A stretch of DNA of 64,000 nucleotides from Rhodovastum sp963804495 (GTDB lineage: Bacteria > Pseudomonadota > Alphaproteobacteria > Acetobacterales > Acetobacteraceae). How positions within the stretch are numbered: position 1 is the first letter of the stretch; each line of letters begins with the position of its first letter. The notes under the pieces were generated by a model. That model ran no database searches and was not told the origin of the DNA. It worked only from the letters and a program-made list of their open reading frames with translations. The DNA is taken from NCBI GenBank assembly GCA_963804495.1, contig CAWDQN010000009.1, positions 124,001 through 188,000 of the forward strand. Direction: 5' to 3'. The position numbers were made by a program, and so were the translations under genes. Below are positions 8,825-17,166 of this stretch, in pieces.

Positions 8825-9262
8825 ATGACCGCGACCGCCCATGAAGAATCTGCTTCCGGCCTGCGCCGTCTGCTTTATGTCAGCCACAGTCGCCTGGCCG
8901 GCGATGCGGCATCGGTCGCGGCGGCTCTCGCTGACATCCTTGCGGTCGCGCGCCGGCGCAATGCCGAGTTGGGCGTTACCGGCGCGCTGATGCTGTGCAA
9001 CGGGCGGTTCGCGCAGGCCCTGGAAGGGCCGGGCGCGGCGGTGCAGGCGGTGTTCGACAGCATCGCCACCGATCCGCGCCATGTCCGGGTGACGATCGCC
9101 GAAGACGGGCCAGTTTCGGTGCGTGCCTTTCCCGCGTGGTCGATGGCCTATGCCGGCGAGGATGGTGCGCCCGATATTCCGCTGACGCTGGTGGACGCGG
9201 TGCGGGCACTGGGTCCGCAGGCCGAGGCCGTATTGCAACGCCTGCGGGCGATGGCGGCGTAG
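8825..9262 (+). CDS. BLUF-domain blue-light photoreceptor
   Basis: A 145-residue single-domain flavin (FAD) photoreceptor. All residues of the BLUF light switch are present at standard spacing: Tyr18 (LLYVS), Asn46 (RRRNAELGVTG), Gln64 (RFAQALEG), Trp105 and Met107 (FPAWSMAY). These correspond to Tyr21, Asn45, Gln63, Trp104 and Met106 of AppA. About 35 residues follow the core, enough for the two capping helices but no output domain, so it must signal through a partner protein. No obvious partner is adjacent; the downstream gene is a convergent binding protein. Confidence 0.92.
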   Translation: MTATAHEESASGLRRLLYVSHSRLAGDAASVAAALADILAVARRRNAELGVTGALMLCNGRFAQALEGPGAAVQAVFDSIATDPRHVRVTIAEDGPVSVRAFPAWSMAYAGEDGAPDIPLTLVDAVRALGPQAEAVLQRLRAMAA

Positions 9263-9276
9263 CGGCGGCGGCGCGG

Positions 9277-10482
9277 TCAGGACCGCCGTTTGACGCGGAG
9301 GGCGTTGTCGCCCTCGATGTCCTTGGGGTGGGCCGCCACCACGCGGCCGCCCTGCACCACCCCGAACACCGGAATGTTCGGCGTGATCGCCTCGTGGTCG
9401 GTGGCGCTGAACGGCCTGTCGTAGGTGGTGACGACGCCGTCTACCCTGGTCTGCAGGTTCTCCAGGGCGGCGCGGATCTTGTTGCCGTCGGTGCTGCCGG
9501 CCTGGGTGATGGCGGCGGCCAGCAGCAGCAGGCTGTCGTAGCCCTGCGCCGCCGAGACCGGGCTGGGGATCCGGTCGAGCCCTGTGGTGGCCAGGTAGGC
9601 TTCGATGAACGATTTTCGCCTGGCCGTGGTCGGCGCCTGGATGAAGGTCTGCGGCATGGCGGTGCCGTCGGCATTGGCGCCGGCATTGTCGATGAAGCCC
9701 GCCGTCGACAGCGTCCAGCTCCCCACCATGGGCAGCTTCCAGCCGAGTCGGGCCATGCCGTTGGCGATTCGCGCCAGCTCCCGCCCGAGCCCGTAGGTAA
9801 GGATCACGTCGGCGTCCGCCCGCTTCGCCCGCAGCAATTGCGGGGTGATGTCGGTGGCGCCGACATCGAATTTCTCCTCCGCCACCGGCCGCGCGCCCTT
9901 CGACGCCAGGGCGCGTTCGAGTTCCTCGCGCCCAAGCTGCCCGTAACTGCTGGAATCGGCCAGGATGGCGGGTTTGCTGAAGCCGCGGCGGGTGATGGCT
10001 TCCTCCACGATCATGGCGGACTGGATGGCGTCATTGGCCGAAGTGCGGAAGATGAAGTTGGCCGGATACGCCGGAGGGCGGAACCGGCGGGCGATCAGGG
10101 TGCCGGTGGCGACATTGGTGATCACCGGGATTTCGGCGTCCTGGTAGAAGCGCTGCACAGCCAAGGCGACCGGCGTGTTGATGAAGCCAAGCATGGCGAC
10201 CACAATCCGCCCGGCAATCAGCTCGTCGGCGATCCGCTCCGCCCGGTCGGCGCTTGCCTCGTCATCGCGTTCCACCAGCAGGATCGGCCGGCCCAGCACG
10301 CCGCCGGCCCTGTTGATTTCAGCGGCGGCGAGCCTGACGCCGTCGCGCATCGACACGCCCATGGAGGCGGAGTCGCCGGTGAACGGGCCGGACACGCCGA
10401 TGCTGATGGGATCGGCGGCCGGAGCGGCGGGCGCAATCGCGACGGCGGCGGCCACGAGCAACATTCTGCGGGCAAGACGCAT
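9277..10482 (-). CDS. Leu/Ile/Val-type periplasmic substrate-binding protein
   Basis: A 401-residue type I periplasmic binding protein (Peripla_BP_6, LivK-like). Signal peptide residues 1-22 end A-A-P-A-A-D; the family opening PISIGVSGPFTGDSASMG follows, with GVRLAAAEINRAGG and the later GYDSLLLLAAAI block. It would bind an amino acid or other small carboxylate for an ABC importer, but no HAAT permease or ATPase genes are in the window, so it is an orphan here. GAGGAAA precedes the ATG at good spacing. The gene ends 14 bases from the BLUF gene stop (convergent). Confidence 0.88.
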   Translation of the reverse strand: MRLARRMLLVAAAVAIAPAAPAADPISIGVSGPFTGDSASMGVSMRDGVRLAAAEINRAGGVLGRPILLVERDDEASADRAERIADELIAGRIVVAMLGFINTPVALAVQRFYQDAEIPVITNVATGTLIARRFRPPAYPANFIFRTSANDAIQSAMIVEEAITRRGFSKPAILADSSSYGQLGREELERALASKGARPVAEEKFDVGATDITPQLLRAKRADADVILTYGLGRELARIANGMARLGWKLPMVGSWTLSTAGFIDNAGANADGTAMPQTFIQAPTTARRKSFIEAYLATTGLDRIPSPVSAAQGYDSLLLLAAAITQAGSTDGNKIRAALENLQTRVDGVVTTYDRPFSATDHEAITPNIPVFGVVQGGRVVAAHPKDIEGDNALRVKRRS

Positions 10483-10785
10483 TTTTTCCTCTGGACCCCA
10501 TGCGGTACGTCCGGACGATGGACGACTGGTGGCCGGTTTCGACACCTTGCGCTGGCACGTTATGCTGGCGTACCGGCACGGCAGGCCGGCCTTTGCCCTC
10601 AGGATGGAGGAGGCGGGCAAAAGAAAGATGAATGCGCGATGACGTGTCGCGAATCCGGTGGAACCTTTGCGGGTTGCAATTTAGTCTGGATTGCGATTGC
10701 CGGGTCGAAGGATCGGCTCGTCGCGCTTGGCTGCCGCGATCCCCTGGGTGGCCAACCGGCATGGCGAGCGGTGAAGGGGACGCGC
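10483..10785. other. Divergent intergenic region
   Basis: About 300 bases between the start of the binding-protein gene (leftward) and the start of the ABM-fold gene (rightward). It must hold both promoters. I see a GAAGGGGA ribosome binding site at its right end and no convincing sigma-70 pair, operator palindrome, riboswitch or small gene. Confidence 0.4.
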
Positions 10786-11490
10786 ATGCGAGCGGGCGGT
10801 TTTTTGCGACCAGGGCTGGCCTTTTTGTTGCTCGGCTTGTCGGCCGGTCCGGCATGGGCGGGCGTGACTCCCGTGCCGTCCGATCTCGTCACGCCGCCAG
10901 CCCAGGCCGGCGACACCACGGATGCGCCGATCACGGTGGTGGTGGTGCGACATGCACGGCGCGGCTGTGCTGCGGTGTTCGAGCAGCTGATCCACGACAC
11001 CTTTCAAGTGCGCAACAAAATTCCGGGCCATGTCAGCACCGATTTTCTCCGCCCGACCGAACCCGGCAGCACAGCCTACACCATCATCTTCAAGTTCGAC
11101 CGGATGAGCCATTATCAGCAATGGCTGGACAGTCCTGAGCGGGTGGTGTGGCTGGACCGCATGGCCCGGTTCACCGAGGGGCCGCCGCAATACCAGTATC
11201 ATACCGGCCTGGAGGCCTGGGTGACGTTGCCCGATGAACCTGGCTTCCGTTCGCCGGAAAAATACAAGACGGTGGCGGTGACCTGGCTGGCCATCTATCC
11301 GCTGGTGCTGGGCGTATCAACGGCGTTGGCGCCGGTCACGATCGGCTGGCCGTCGGCGGCGGCCACCGCGCTGGTCACCGGTATCGTGGTGCCGACTCTG
11401 GGGTATGGCATCATGCCGGTCATGACCTGGCTGTTTCAGGGCTGGCTGTATCCGCCCCTTCCTGAGTGCCGGACTGACCCCGACGGCTGA
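10786..11490 (+). CDS. ABM-fold (antibiotic biosynthesis monooxygenase-like) membrane protein
   Basis: A 234-residue exported/membrane protein. An N-terminal signal-like segment (residues 1-25, ending A-W-A) is followed by a dimeric alpha-beta barrel-like domain with PITVVVVRHARRGCAAVFEQLI, SPERVVWLDRMA and a closing beta strand, the order seen in ABM-superfamily proteins. The C-terminal third carries two hydrophobic stretches (about residues 168-190 and 195-220). The ABM-plus-two-helices arrangement also occurs in uncharacterised proteobacterial proteins. The catalytic residues of true quinol monooxygenases are not recognisable, so enzymatic activity is doubtful. A degraded tandem copy follows directly. 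Confidence 0.62.
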   Translation: MRAGGFLRPGLAFLLLGLSAGPAWAGVTPVPSDLVTPPAQAGDTTDAPITVVVVRHARRGCAAVFEQLIHDTFQVRNKIPGHVSTDFLRPTEPGSTAYTIIFKFDRMSHYQQWLDSPERVVWLDRMARFTEGPPQYQYHTGLEAWVTLPDEPGFRSPEKYKTVAVTWLAIYPLVLGVSTALAPVTIGWPSAAATALVTGIVVPTLGYGIMPVMTWLFQGWLYPPLPECRTDPDG

Positions 11491-11504
11491 TGGAAGGATG
11501 GCAC

Positions 11505-12202
11505 ATGCAAGCGGGGTCGGCGCATCGATGCGCGGCATGGGCCATGTGGCTTGCCGTTTCGGCCGGGGGGCTGCTTGTCGGGCCGACGGCCGGACACGCC
11601 GAGACGGCCGCACCATCGGTCCATGCCGGGGTCGGAAGGGACTCGCCGCTCACCGTGGCGGTGACGCGCCAGGTCAGGCCGGGCTGCGAGGCGCGGTTCG
11701 AGGCGCTGATTCGCGAAACGTTTCAAGACGGCGATCCGGTCGCCGGCCGGATCAGCGCGGAATTCCTGCCCCCGTCCGAACCCAATAGCCACGCCTATAC
11801 GGTCATCTACCGGTTCAACGGGACCGGCCAGTACCGGGGAATGGCTGAAGTCGCCTGAACGAGCGGTGTGGGTCGAACGGTCGGCGCCGTTGGTCGATGG
11901 TCCGCCGCAGTTTCAGGTACCGCTCCGGCCTGGAAGTCTGGCTCACGCCGCAGGACGAGTTAGGCTACCGTGCGCCGGACCCATACAAAACGATGGTGCT
12001 CAATTTTCTCAGCATCTACCCGGTGACCGTGATTCTCACCACGGTGCTGGCACCGGTCACTGTCGGCTGGTCCCCCCTGGCCACCACCGCGCTCAGAACC
12101 GGCATCATGGTGTCGGCCGTGGGCTACGGCATCATGCCCACCGTCAGCAACATGTTTCGCGCGTGGCTGTTTCCGCCCGTGACCGAGTGCCGCGCCGGCT
12201 AG
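11505..12202 (+). pseudogene. Second ABM-fold membrane protein, disrupted by two frameshifts
   Basis: Tandem paralogue of the preceding gene. Residues 1-31 are a signal-like segment; SPLTVAVTRQVRPGCEARFEALI and the C-terminal YPVTVILTTVLAPVTVGW and GYGIMP blocks match the upstream copy closely. The frame is lost twice: an extra base near 11843 (GGGGAATGG) puts it out of frame with an immediate stop, and a second extra base near 11917 restores a third frame for the C-terminal half. Reading across the shifts reproduces WLKSPERAVWVER, colinear with WLDSPERVVWLDR of the intact copy. GGAAGGA precedes ATG 11505. Either a decaying duplicate or two sequence errors. Confidence 0.72.
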
Positions 12203-12275
12203 AGCAACAACGGCCAGACTGGCAACAGCCGGCCGATAGAGTGGCTCGTCAAAAAACTGAGAGTGCTTTAGCCGG
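12201..12275 (+). repeat. Short intergenic palindromic repeat, copy 1
   Basis: About 75 bases beginning AGAGCAACAACGGCCAGAC, right after the pseudogene stop and before the convergent ABC exporter stop. It is related to the segment at 49081-49155 read on the other strand: both have AGAGCAACxxCGGCCAGAC, a GGCCGA-type complement and a GTxGCTC arm. In this copy the outer arms are AGAGCAAC and GTGGCTC, so the hairpin is imperfect. Possibly a bidirectional terminator or a repeat family. Confidence 0.55.
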
Positions 12276-12282
12276 GGGCACG

Positions 12283-14064
12283 TCACATGGGCGGCGCGGC
12301 GGCGCGGCGGTCGTCGAACTGCAGAGCCGCGAGACGCGCATACAGGCCGTTCTCGCGCACCAGGCTGTCATGCGTGCCGGTGGCCAGCACGGCCCCATCC
12401 TGCAGCACGACGATCCGGTCCGCCCGCCGGACGGTGGCGAGCCGGTGGGCAATGACCAGCGTGGTGCGGCCGGACGACAGGCGCGAGATTGCCTGCTGCA
12501 CGTCGCGCTCGGATTCGGCATCGAGCGCGCTGGTCGCCTCGTCCAGCAGCAGCACCGGGGCGTTGCGCAGGATGGCCCGGGCAATGGCGATGCGCTGGCG
12601 CTGGCCGCCGGACAGGCGCACGCCCTTCTCGCCCAGAAACGTGTCGTAGCCTTCCGGCAGCGCGTCGATGAAGTCGCAGGCGGCGGCGCTTGCGGCGGCG
12701 CGCACCTCGGCATCGGCCGCCTCGGGGCGGCCGTAGCGGATGTTGGTCCAGACATCGGTGGAGAAAATCACCGGGTCCTGCGGCACCAGGCCGATCCGGC
12801 CGCGGACCTCGGCCGGGTCGGCGGTGGCCACGTCGACGCCGTCCAGCATGACGCGGCCGGATTGCGGGTCGTAGAAGCGCAGCAGCAACTGGAACACCGT
12901 GGTTTTGCCGGCGCCGGATGGACCGACCAAGGCCACGGTCTCGCCCGGGCTCACCCGCAGGTCGAAGCCGCGCAGGGCCGGCGGATCCGGCCGGGCCGGA
13001 TAGGCGAAGAAAACATGCTCGAACGCAACGATACCGCGTGCTGGGCGCGGCAGCGGCACCGGTCGCGGCGGCGCGGCGATGGTCGGCCGCTCGGCGAGCA
13101 GTTCCAGCAGCCGCTCGGCGGCTCCCGCGGCGCGCTGCAATTCGCCCCACAGCTCGCTGATGCCGGACAGCGAGGTGGCCAGCACGATGGCATAGAACAC
13201 GAAAGCCGACAGTTCGCCGGCGGTCATGTGCCCGCCCAGCACCTCGCGCCCGCCCAGCCACAGGCTGAGGGTGATGGCGCCGAAGCCAAGCAGGATCACG
13301 ATCAGGATCAGCAGCGAGCGGATGCGCACGCGCGCGATCGCAGCCTCCACGGAGCGCTGCACCCGGGCGGCGAAGGCGGCGCGGTCGAGACCTTCGTGCA
13401 CGAAGGCTTGCACGGTGCGCAGCGCGTTCAGGGTTTCCTCGGCGCTGGCGCCGAGATCGGCCACCCGGTCCTGGGCGGTGCGCGAGGCGCGTTTCTCGCG
13501 CCGGCCGAACAGCACCAGGGGTCCGACCACCAGCGGCACCACCGCCAGCACCACCAGTGTCAGCTTCGGGCTGGTGGCGACCAGCATGACCAGCGCGCCG
13601 ATCAGGATGAGCACCGCGCGCAGCCATTGCGAGATCGCCGAGCCGACCAGCGACTGCAGCAGCGAGGTGTCGGCGGCAAGGCGCGACAGCAGCTCGCCGG
13701 TGCGCGCGGTTTCGTAGAATGCGGGCGAGAGGGTGAGCAGCCGGTCGAAGGCGGCGCGACGCAGGTCGGCGGCGACCCGCTCGCCGAGCCAGGAAACCAG
13801 GTAGAAGCGCAGGGTGGTGGCGCCGGCCAGCGCCGCGACCAGCAGGAACATCGCCAGGGCCGCGTCGTCAAGCCGGTCCGGGCGGCCGCCGGCGAAGCCG
13901 CGGTCGATCAATTGGCGCACGCCCTGGCCGAGCAGCAGCACCAGCGACGCGGCGACCAGCAAGGCCATCACCGCTGCGGCGATGCGCGGGCGGTAGGGAC
14001 GCAGGAAGGGCAGCAGCCCGCGCATGACGGCGACGGTCGGCGGGCGCGTGCTATGGGTGGGCAA
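12283..14064 (-). CDS. ABC exporter half-transporter (MsbA/ABCB type)
   Basis: A 593-residue fused permease-ATPase. Six membrane helices occupy about residues 28-300 and the nucleotide-binding domain 345-580. Walker A is GPSGAGKTT, the signature LSGGQRQRIAIARA, Walker B LLLDEATSALD, and the switch histidine is in LVIAHRLATV. It resembles the lipid/drug exporters of COG1132 and would act as a homodimer in the inner membrane. Substrate not predictable. The stop lies eight bases beyond the repeat; four tandem 16-base units lie just upstream of its start. Confidence 0.88.
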   Translation of the reverse strand: MPTHSTRPPTVAVMRGLLPFLRPYRPRIAAAVMALLVAASLVLLLGQGVRQLIDRGFAGGRPDRLDDAALAMFLLVAALAGATTLRFYLVSWLGERVAADLRRAAFDRLLTLSPAFYETARTGELLSRLAADTSLLQSLVGSAISQWLRAVLILIGALVMLVATSPKLTLVVLAVVPLVVGPLVLFGRREKRASRTAQDRVADLGASAEETLNALRTVQAFVHEGLDRAAFAARVQRSVEAAIARVRIRSLLILIVILLGFGAITLSLWLGGREVLGGHMTAGELSAFVFYAIVLATSLSGISELWGELQRAAGAAERLLELLAERPTIAAPPRPVPLPRPARGIVAFEHVFFAYPARPDPPALRGFDLRVSPGETVALVGPSGAGKTTVFQLLLRFYDPQSGRVMLDGVDVATADPAEVRGRIGLVPQDPVIFSTDVWTNIRYGRPEAADAEVRAAASAAACDFIDALPEGYDTFLGEKGVRLSGGQRQRIAIARAILRNAPVLLLDEATSALDAESERDVQQAISRLSSGRTTLVIAHRLATVRRADRIVVLQDGAVLATGTHDSLVRENGLYARLAALQFDDRRAAAPPM

Positions 14065-14140
14065 TGCGAATGCTCCGGGGGTGGTGGTGCGGACGTCGGG
14101 ATCGTGGTGGCCGCTTCAAGCCTTGCCTCGCGTTTCGCCC

Positions 14141-14204
14141 GCTGCCCTAGATGCCCGCTGCCCTAGATGCCCGGCGCCCTAGATGCCTGGCGCCCTAGAT
14201 GGGT
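14141..14204. repeat. Four tandem 16-base units
   Basis: Four contiguous copies of a GCTGCCCTAGATGCCC-like unit with G/T and C/G changes at the unit junctions. They lie between the divergent ABC exporter and the small protein at 14264, so they could be operator half-sites or simple slippage. The CTAG core is notable because CTAG is generally rare in GC-rich proteobacteria. Confidence 0.85.
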
Positions 14205-14263
14205 GACAGAGGCCCGCCTTTGCGGCTAAACTCGCTCATCTCATCCCACCGAGGAGCAACCCT

Positions 14264-14581
14264 ATGACCAATCCGCTTCGCGCCGCGGTTGTTGCCGCTG
14301 CGCTCGTTGCCGGTACGACCGCACTGCCCGCACCGGCCGCTGCCAACTCGTTCGTGCGGACCGCCGTTCCGGTGGTGCTGTGGGCGGCAACCGGCGCGGT
14401 GGTCGGCGCCGTGGTCTGGCCGGCTTTGTTCCCCGCCGCGGTGACCGCGACCACCGCCGCGGTCGGTGCCACCGCCGCCGCAGCGCGGCCGATCGTGTGG
14501 ACCTGGGAGTCGTTCCAGACCACGCGGGCCGCGGTGGGTGCGGGGATCGGCGCAGTTCTCGGCTACAGCATCGCTCCCTGA
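14264..14581 (+). CDS. Small exported or membrane protein with glycine/alanine-rich helices
   Basis: A 105-residue protein. Residues 1-28 form a signal peptide (A-P-A-A-A-N at the end). Two further hydrophobic segments, about 34-58 and 86-103, contain GxxxG-like spacing (GAVVGAVVW, GAGIGAVLGY), between them a short polar stretch with TWESFQTTR. It looks like a small inner- or outer-membrane protein with a glycine-zipper character and resembles the protein at 16671-16970 in layout though not clearly in sequence. AGGAGCAA gives a good ribosome binding site before the ATG. Confidence 0.62.
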   Translation: MTNPLRAAVVAAALVAGTTALPAPAAANSFVRTAVPVVLWAATGAVVGAVVWPALFPAAVTATTAAVGATAAAARPIVWTWESFQTTRAAVGAGIGAVLGYSIAP

Positions 14582-14750
14582 GGCGGGTGATCCGGGCCCT
14601 GCGAACCCGGAACGGCGCACCGATGCCGGTGCGATGCCGCAATTCCTCACGCTGCGGGCCTGGCCCGCGGCGCCCGAGGCGCGCGCATCCGCCGGTGAAT
14701 GGTCATGAGGTTGCAGCGGGGGGCGTCGTCTTTGGACGGCGCGGGCGGGC

Positions 14751-15827
14751 ATGAAGCGGGCCGATGTGCTGGTGATGGGCGGCGCGATGTTCGCCGCAAG
14801 CGGCGCGCTGGTGCTGCTGGACACCGCGGTGACCTCGGTGGCCGAACCTCCCTTCCCGAAGGCCATCGTGGCGGCACCGGCGCCGAATGTTGTGTTGCCG
14901 CCGGCACCCGGGACGAGCAGCGGTGTTTTCGAAAGCGAGAGCAAGCAGGTCCCGCTGCCACCCGGAAACTGGGTGACGATGCGGCGGGTCGTGGCGGATG
15001 TCGGGCCGGTCGTCGGCAACGGCAATGCGCCGGTGGTCAGCACGGTGCTGGTGCGTTTGCACGGGCATCGGGTGGACGCGGCTATTCTGGTGCAGGTAAA
15101 TCCGCCCAACGCCACCTCCCATTGGGGGCTCGCCAGGGGCTGCGAGCGCCAGGATTTCTATTATGCGCAAGTGCGCTATTCCTCCGACCATGACGGCGCC
15201 TGTTCCTATGTGACCTATGTCACGGGGTGGACCCCTAGCGCCCCGATCATCGACGATGCCTGGCGCCTCTCGATGCAGGACGCGGTCGACAACGGGTGGG
15301 ACGTGCCGCAGCAATGGCTGGAGGCGGTCTATCGGGTGACCGATCCGGTGGACGCGTTGCAGGTGCGGTATCTGTTCGATCCGTCAGAGGGAGAACCGCT
15401 GCAGAAGGAGATCACCGAAGACGAGGTGGCGCGGCTGGTGGTGTGGAGCAACGCCTCATGGCCGGCGATCCAGTCCGGTTTCCGTGGCCGCCTGAGGCCG
15501 GGGCACGGCGACGGGCTGGCGGCTTTGACATCGGTGCGGGCCGAGCGGGTGCCGGCCTGGCAGCACACCGCCCCGCCGCCGCTGGACCGGGCGGCGCTCA
15601 AGACGTTGAGCTACCAGACGGTTGGCTCGCTGACCAACTTTGCCGTGACCTATGCCTACCTGGGCAGCCTGGCCGCTGCGAGCACCTTGTCGGTGGCCGC
15701 ATCGGTTGTCAGCGGGGCGATGATCTATGTGGAAGATCTGGTCTGGAGCTATGTGCCGGACCCGTCGCGGCCATGGTCGGATCTGCCGGGCGCGGGATTC
15801 GAGCAACCAGGGCCGGCTGGCTCGTAG
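14751..15827 (+). CDS. Exported PLPPGxW-domain protein with DUF2061-like membrane tail (copy A)
   Basis: A 358-residue protein of an apparently undescribed family with two more members at 37551 and 38687. Residues 1-32 are an export signal/anchor. The conserved block VPLPPGNW is at 67-74; a Cys pair (131 and 151) lies 20 residues apart, as in the paralogues (114/135 and 111/131), suggesting a disulfide in the periplasm. After an AWRLSMQDAV segment, the last 75 residues include KTLSYQTVGSLTNFAVTYAY and IYVEDLVWSYV, matching the DUF2061 hairpin of two membrane helices. So: periplasmic domain plus C-terminal membrane insertion. No function known. It stands alone, transcribed away from the small protein gene. 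Confidence 0.62.
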   Translation: MKRADVLVMGGAMFAASGALVLLDTAVTSVAEPPFPKAIVAAPAPNVVLPPAPGTSSGVFESESKQVPLPPGNWVTMRRVVADVGPVVGNGNAPVVSTVLVRLHGHRVDAAILVQVNPPNATSHWGLARGCERQDFYYAQVRYSSDHDGACSYVTYVTGWTPSAPIIDDAWRLSMQDAVDNGWDVPQQWLEAVYRVTDPVDALQVRYLFDPSEGEPLQKEITEDEVARLVVWSNASWPAIQSGFRGRLRPGHGDGLAALTSVRAERVPAWQHTAPPPLDRAALKTLSYQTVGSLTNFAVTYAYLGSLAAASTLSVAASVVSGAMIYVEDLVWSYVPDPSRPWSDLPGAGFEQPGPAGS

Positions 15828-15902
15828 CGTCGGGACCACCCGGGCCGGGCGGAGTGTTCGCCGTGGTGTTTTCCGCGGGCCCGTATCATCCGCGGGCCGG
15901 TA

Positions 15903-16373
15903 TCAATGGCGGTCGTCGGTCAGGGTGAACTCGACCGAGGCCGGCTTGGCGTCCTTGCTGTCCAGCGTGAACGGGCCCCAGTGCCAGGTCTTGCCCGGCC
16001 CGCTCTCGAACGTCACATGCAGCCTCGCCTCCTTGACCACCCAGTGCTCGTCGCCCTTGGGCGTGATGGTGAAGGTGATGCGGCTGCCCGTCAGCTTGTC
16101 GGCGGTCGCCGCCCGGGCGCGGTTGAGCCAAAGCGTCATGCTCGTTTCGGGTTTCACGTCCAGCTTGTTGTCGAGCACCCGCTCCAGGATCTTGCCGTCG
16201 GCATCGGTGACGGTGACGGTGAGCACCGAGGCTTCGTCCTTGCCGTTGTCACCGGTCCTGAATTGCACACTGGCATTCTTGAGCACGCGTGGCAGGTCGG
16301 CCTCTGCTGCGCCGGCCAGCAGCAGGGATCCGAGCAGGCCGGCAATGGTTAAGCTGGTACGGCACGTCATCAT
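15903..16373 (-). CDS. Exported beta-rich hypothetical protein (PLAT-like appearance)
   Basis: A 156-residue secreted protein. Signal peptide residues 1-25 (two Met at the start, ending A-E-A-D). The rest alternates hydrophobic and polar residues with DADGKILERVLDN and WHWGPFTLDSKDAKPASVEF, a pattern that recalls PLAT/LH2 or other small beta sandwiches. This is a resemblance only. The ribosome binding site is weak. It is the last gene of the leftward group before the convergent copy A gene, 75 bases away. Confidence 0.52.
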   Translation of the reverse strand: MMTCRTSLTIAGLLGSLLLAGAAEADLPRVLKNASVQFRTGDNGKDEASVLTVTVTDADGKILERVLDNKLDVKPETSMTLWLNRARAATADKLTGSRITFTITPKGDEHWVVKEARLHVTFESGPGKTWHWGPFTLDSKDAKPASVEFTLTDDRH

Positions 16374-16545
16374 GCATGGGCCATCTTTGCAGGTGGAACA
16401 ACGCGACGCCGGCTCCGGGCGGTCACCTGAGCTGTCTGGGGCAGCTGTCGGGGCAGCTGTCTGGGGCGCGGCCGTGCGGAAGCGCAATGGGTGATCGGCG
16501 TCCGGTGGCGGGTGACCCGCATCGTTTTTCCGTGCTCGAAACTCT

Positions 16546-16592
16546 GTGCCCCACCCCGCCGATGCCGGAGGCTCGTCGGCGGGGTGGGGCAC
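16546..16592. repeat. Perfect 17-base inverted repeat
   Basis: Arms GTGCCCCACCCCGCCGA and its exact complement with a 13-base loop, in the 297-base gap between two leftward genes. There is no T-run beyond either arm, so a classical intrinsic terminator is unlikely. It could stabilise the upstream mRNA or be a solitary REP-like hairpin. Three near-repeats of CAGCTGTC lie just to its left (about 16425-16465); otherwise the gap holds nothing I recognise. Confidence 0.75.
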
Positions 16593-16670
16593 GCAAGGGG
16601 ATGACGAGGCAGTTCAGCAGCGCCGCCGCCGCGAATCCGCGCGTGCCGGCGCAACGACCGGGGGTAAAGG

Positions 16671-16970
16671 TCAGGTCTTGGGCGCCGTGATGTGCAGCTC
16701 GATCTGGTTGCCGGAATACCAGAAATCGCCCAGGTAGCCGCCGATCACGGCGCCGGCGATCAGGCCGAGGCGGGTGGGAACGGCAACCTGGAACACCAGG
16801 GCGCCGATCACCACGCCGGCGCCGATCGCCAGCAACTGCGCCGGGCGCATAACGATCAATTGTTCCGACACCGGGGCTGCCGGCGCCGGGCTTGCCGGTG
16901 TTTGCGCGCTGGCCACGGCTGGCGCCAGCAGGCTGAGGGCCAGGACGGCAGAGCAGACAGTATTTCGCAT
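16671..16970 (-). CDS. Small exported glycine-zipper-like membrane protein
   Basis: A 99-residue protein. Signal peptide residues 1-22 (ending A-S-A-Q), a Pro/Ala linker, then two close hydrophobic segments (about 47-63 and 67-82) with GAGVVIGALVFQ and GLIAGAVIGGYLGDFW, i.e. GxxxG spacing. The tail is IELHITAPK. AAGGAGG sits eight bases before the ATG. Similar in layout to the protein at 14264. It follows the TPR-like gene by 196 bases on the same strand and may belong to the same regulon. Confidence 0.62.
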   Translation of the reverse strand: MRNTVCSAVLALSLLAPAVASAQTPASPAPAAPVSEQLIVMRPAQLLAIGAGVVIGALVFQVAVPTRLGLIAGAVIGGYLGDFWYSGNQIELHITAPKT

Positions 16971-17166
16971 CGTCAACCTCCTTGGGGCGAGCCGCCGCAC
17001 GACCGCATCGTGCCAGTCGCGGTTCAGTGGAAGTGTGGCGCATTCTTGCCGCCGATACAACACGGGCGCCGGTACAGGCGCATGTGTCAAGGCAACGTCC
17101 CGCAACATAGCGACCGCAGCTTATGAGCCTGCCGGGCGGACCATAAACGAGGTCATCGTTATGCGA

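Noticed and set aside
8995..11490. An 831-residue frame across the BLUF and binding-protein genes
   Set aside because: Only its last 234 residues, from ATG 10786, look like a protein; the rest is antisense or out-of-frame to real genes.
11866..14166. A 766-residue frame opposite the ABC exporter
   Set aside because: Low-complexity antisense of a conserved transporter. Only the first few codons correspond to the middle part of the broken ABM copy.
16546..16592. Intrinsic terminator
   Set aside because: The stem is perfect but neither strand has a T-run after it, so it is listed only as an inverted repeat.
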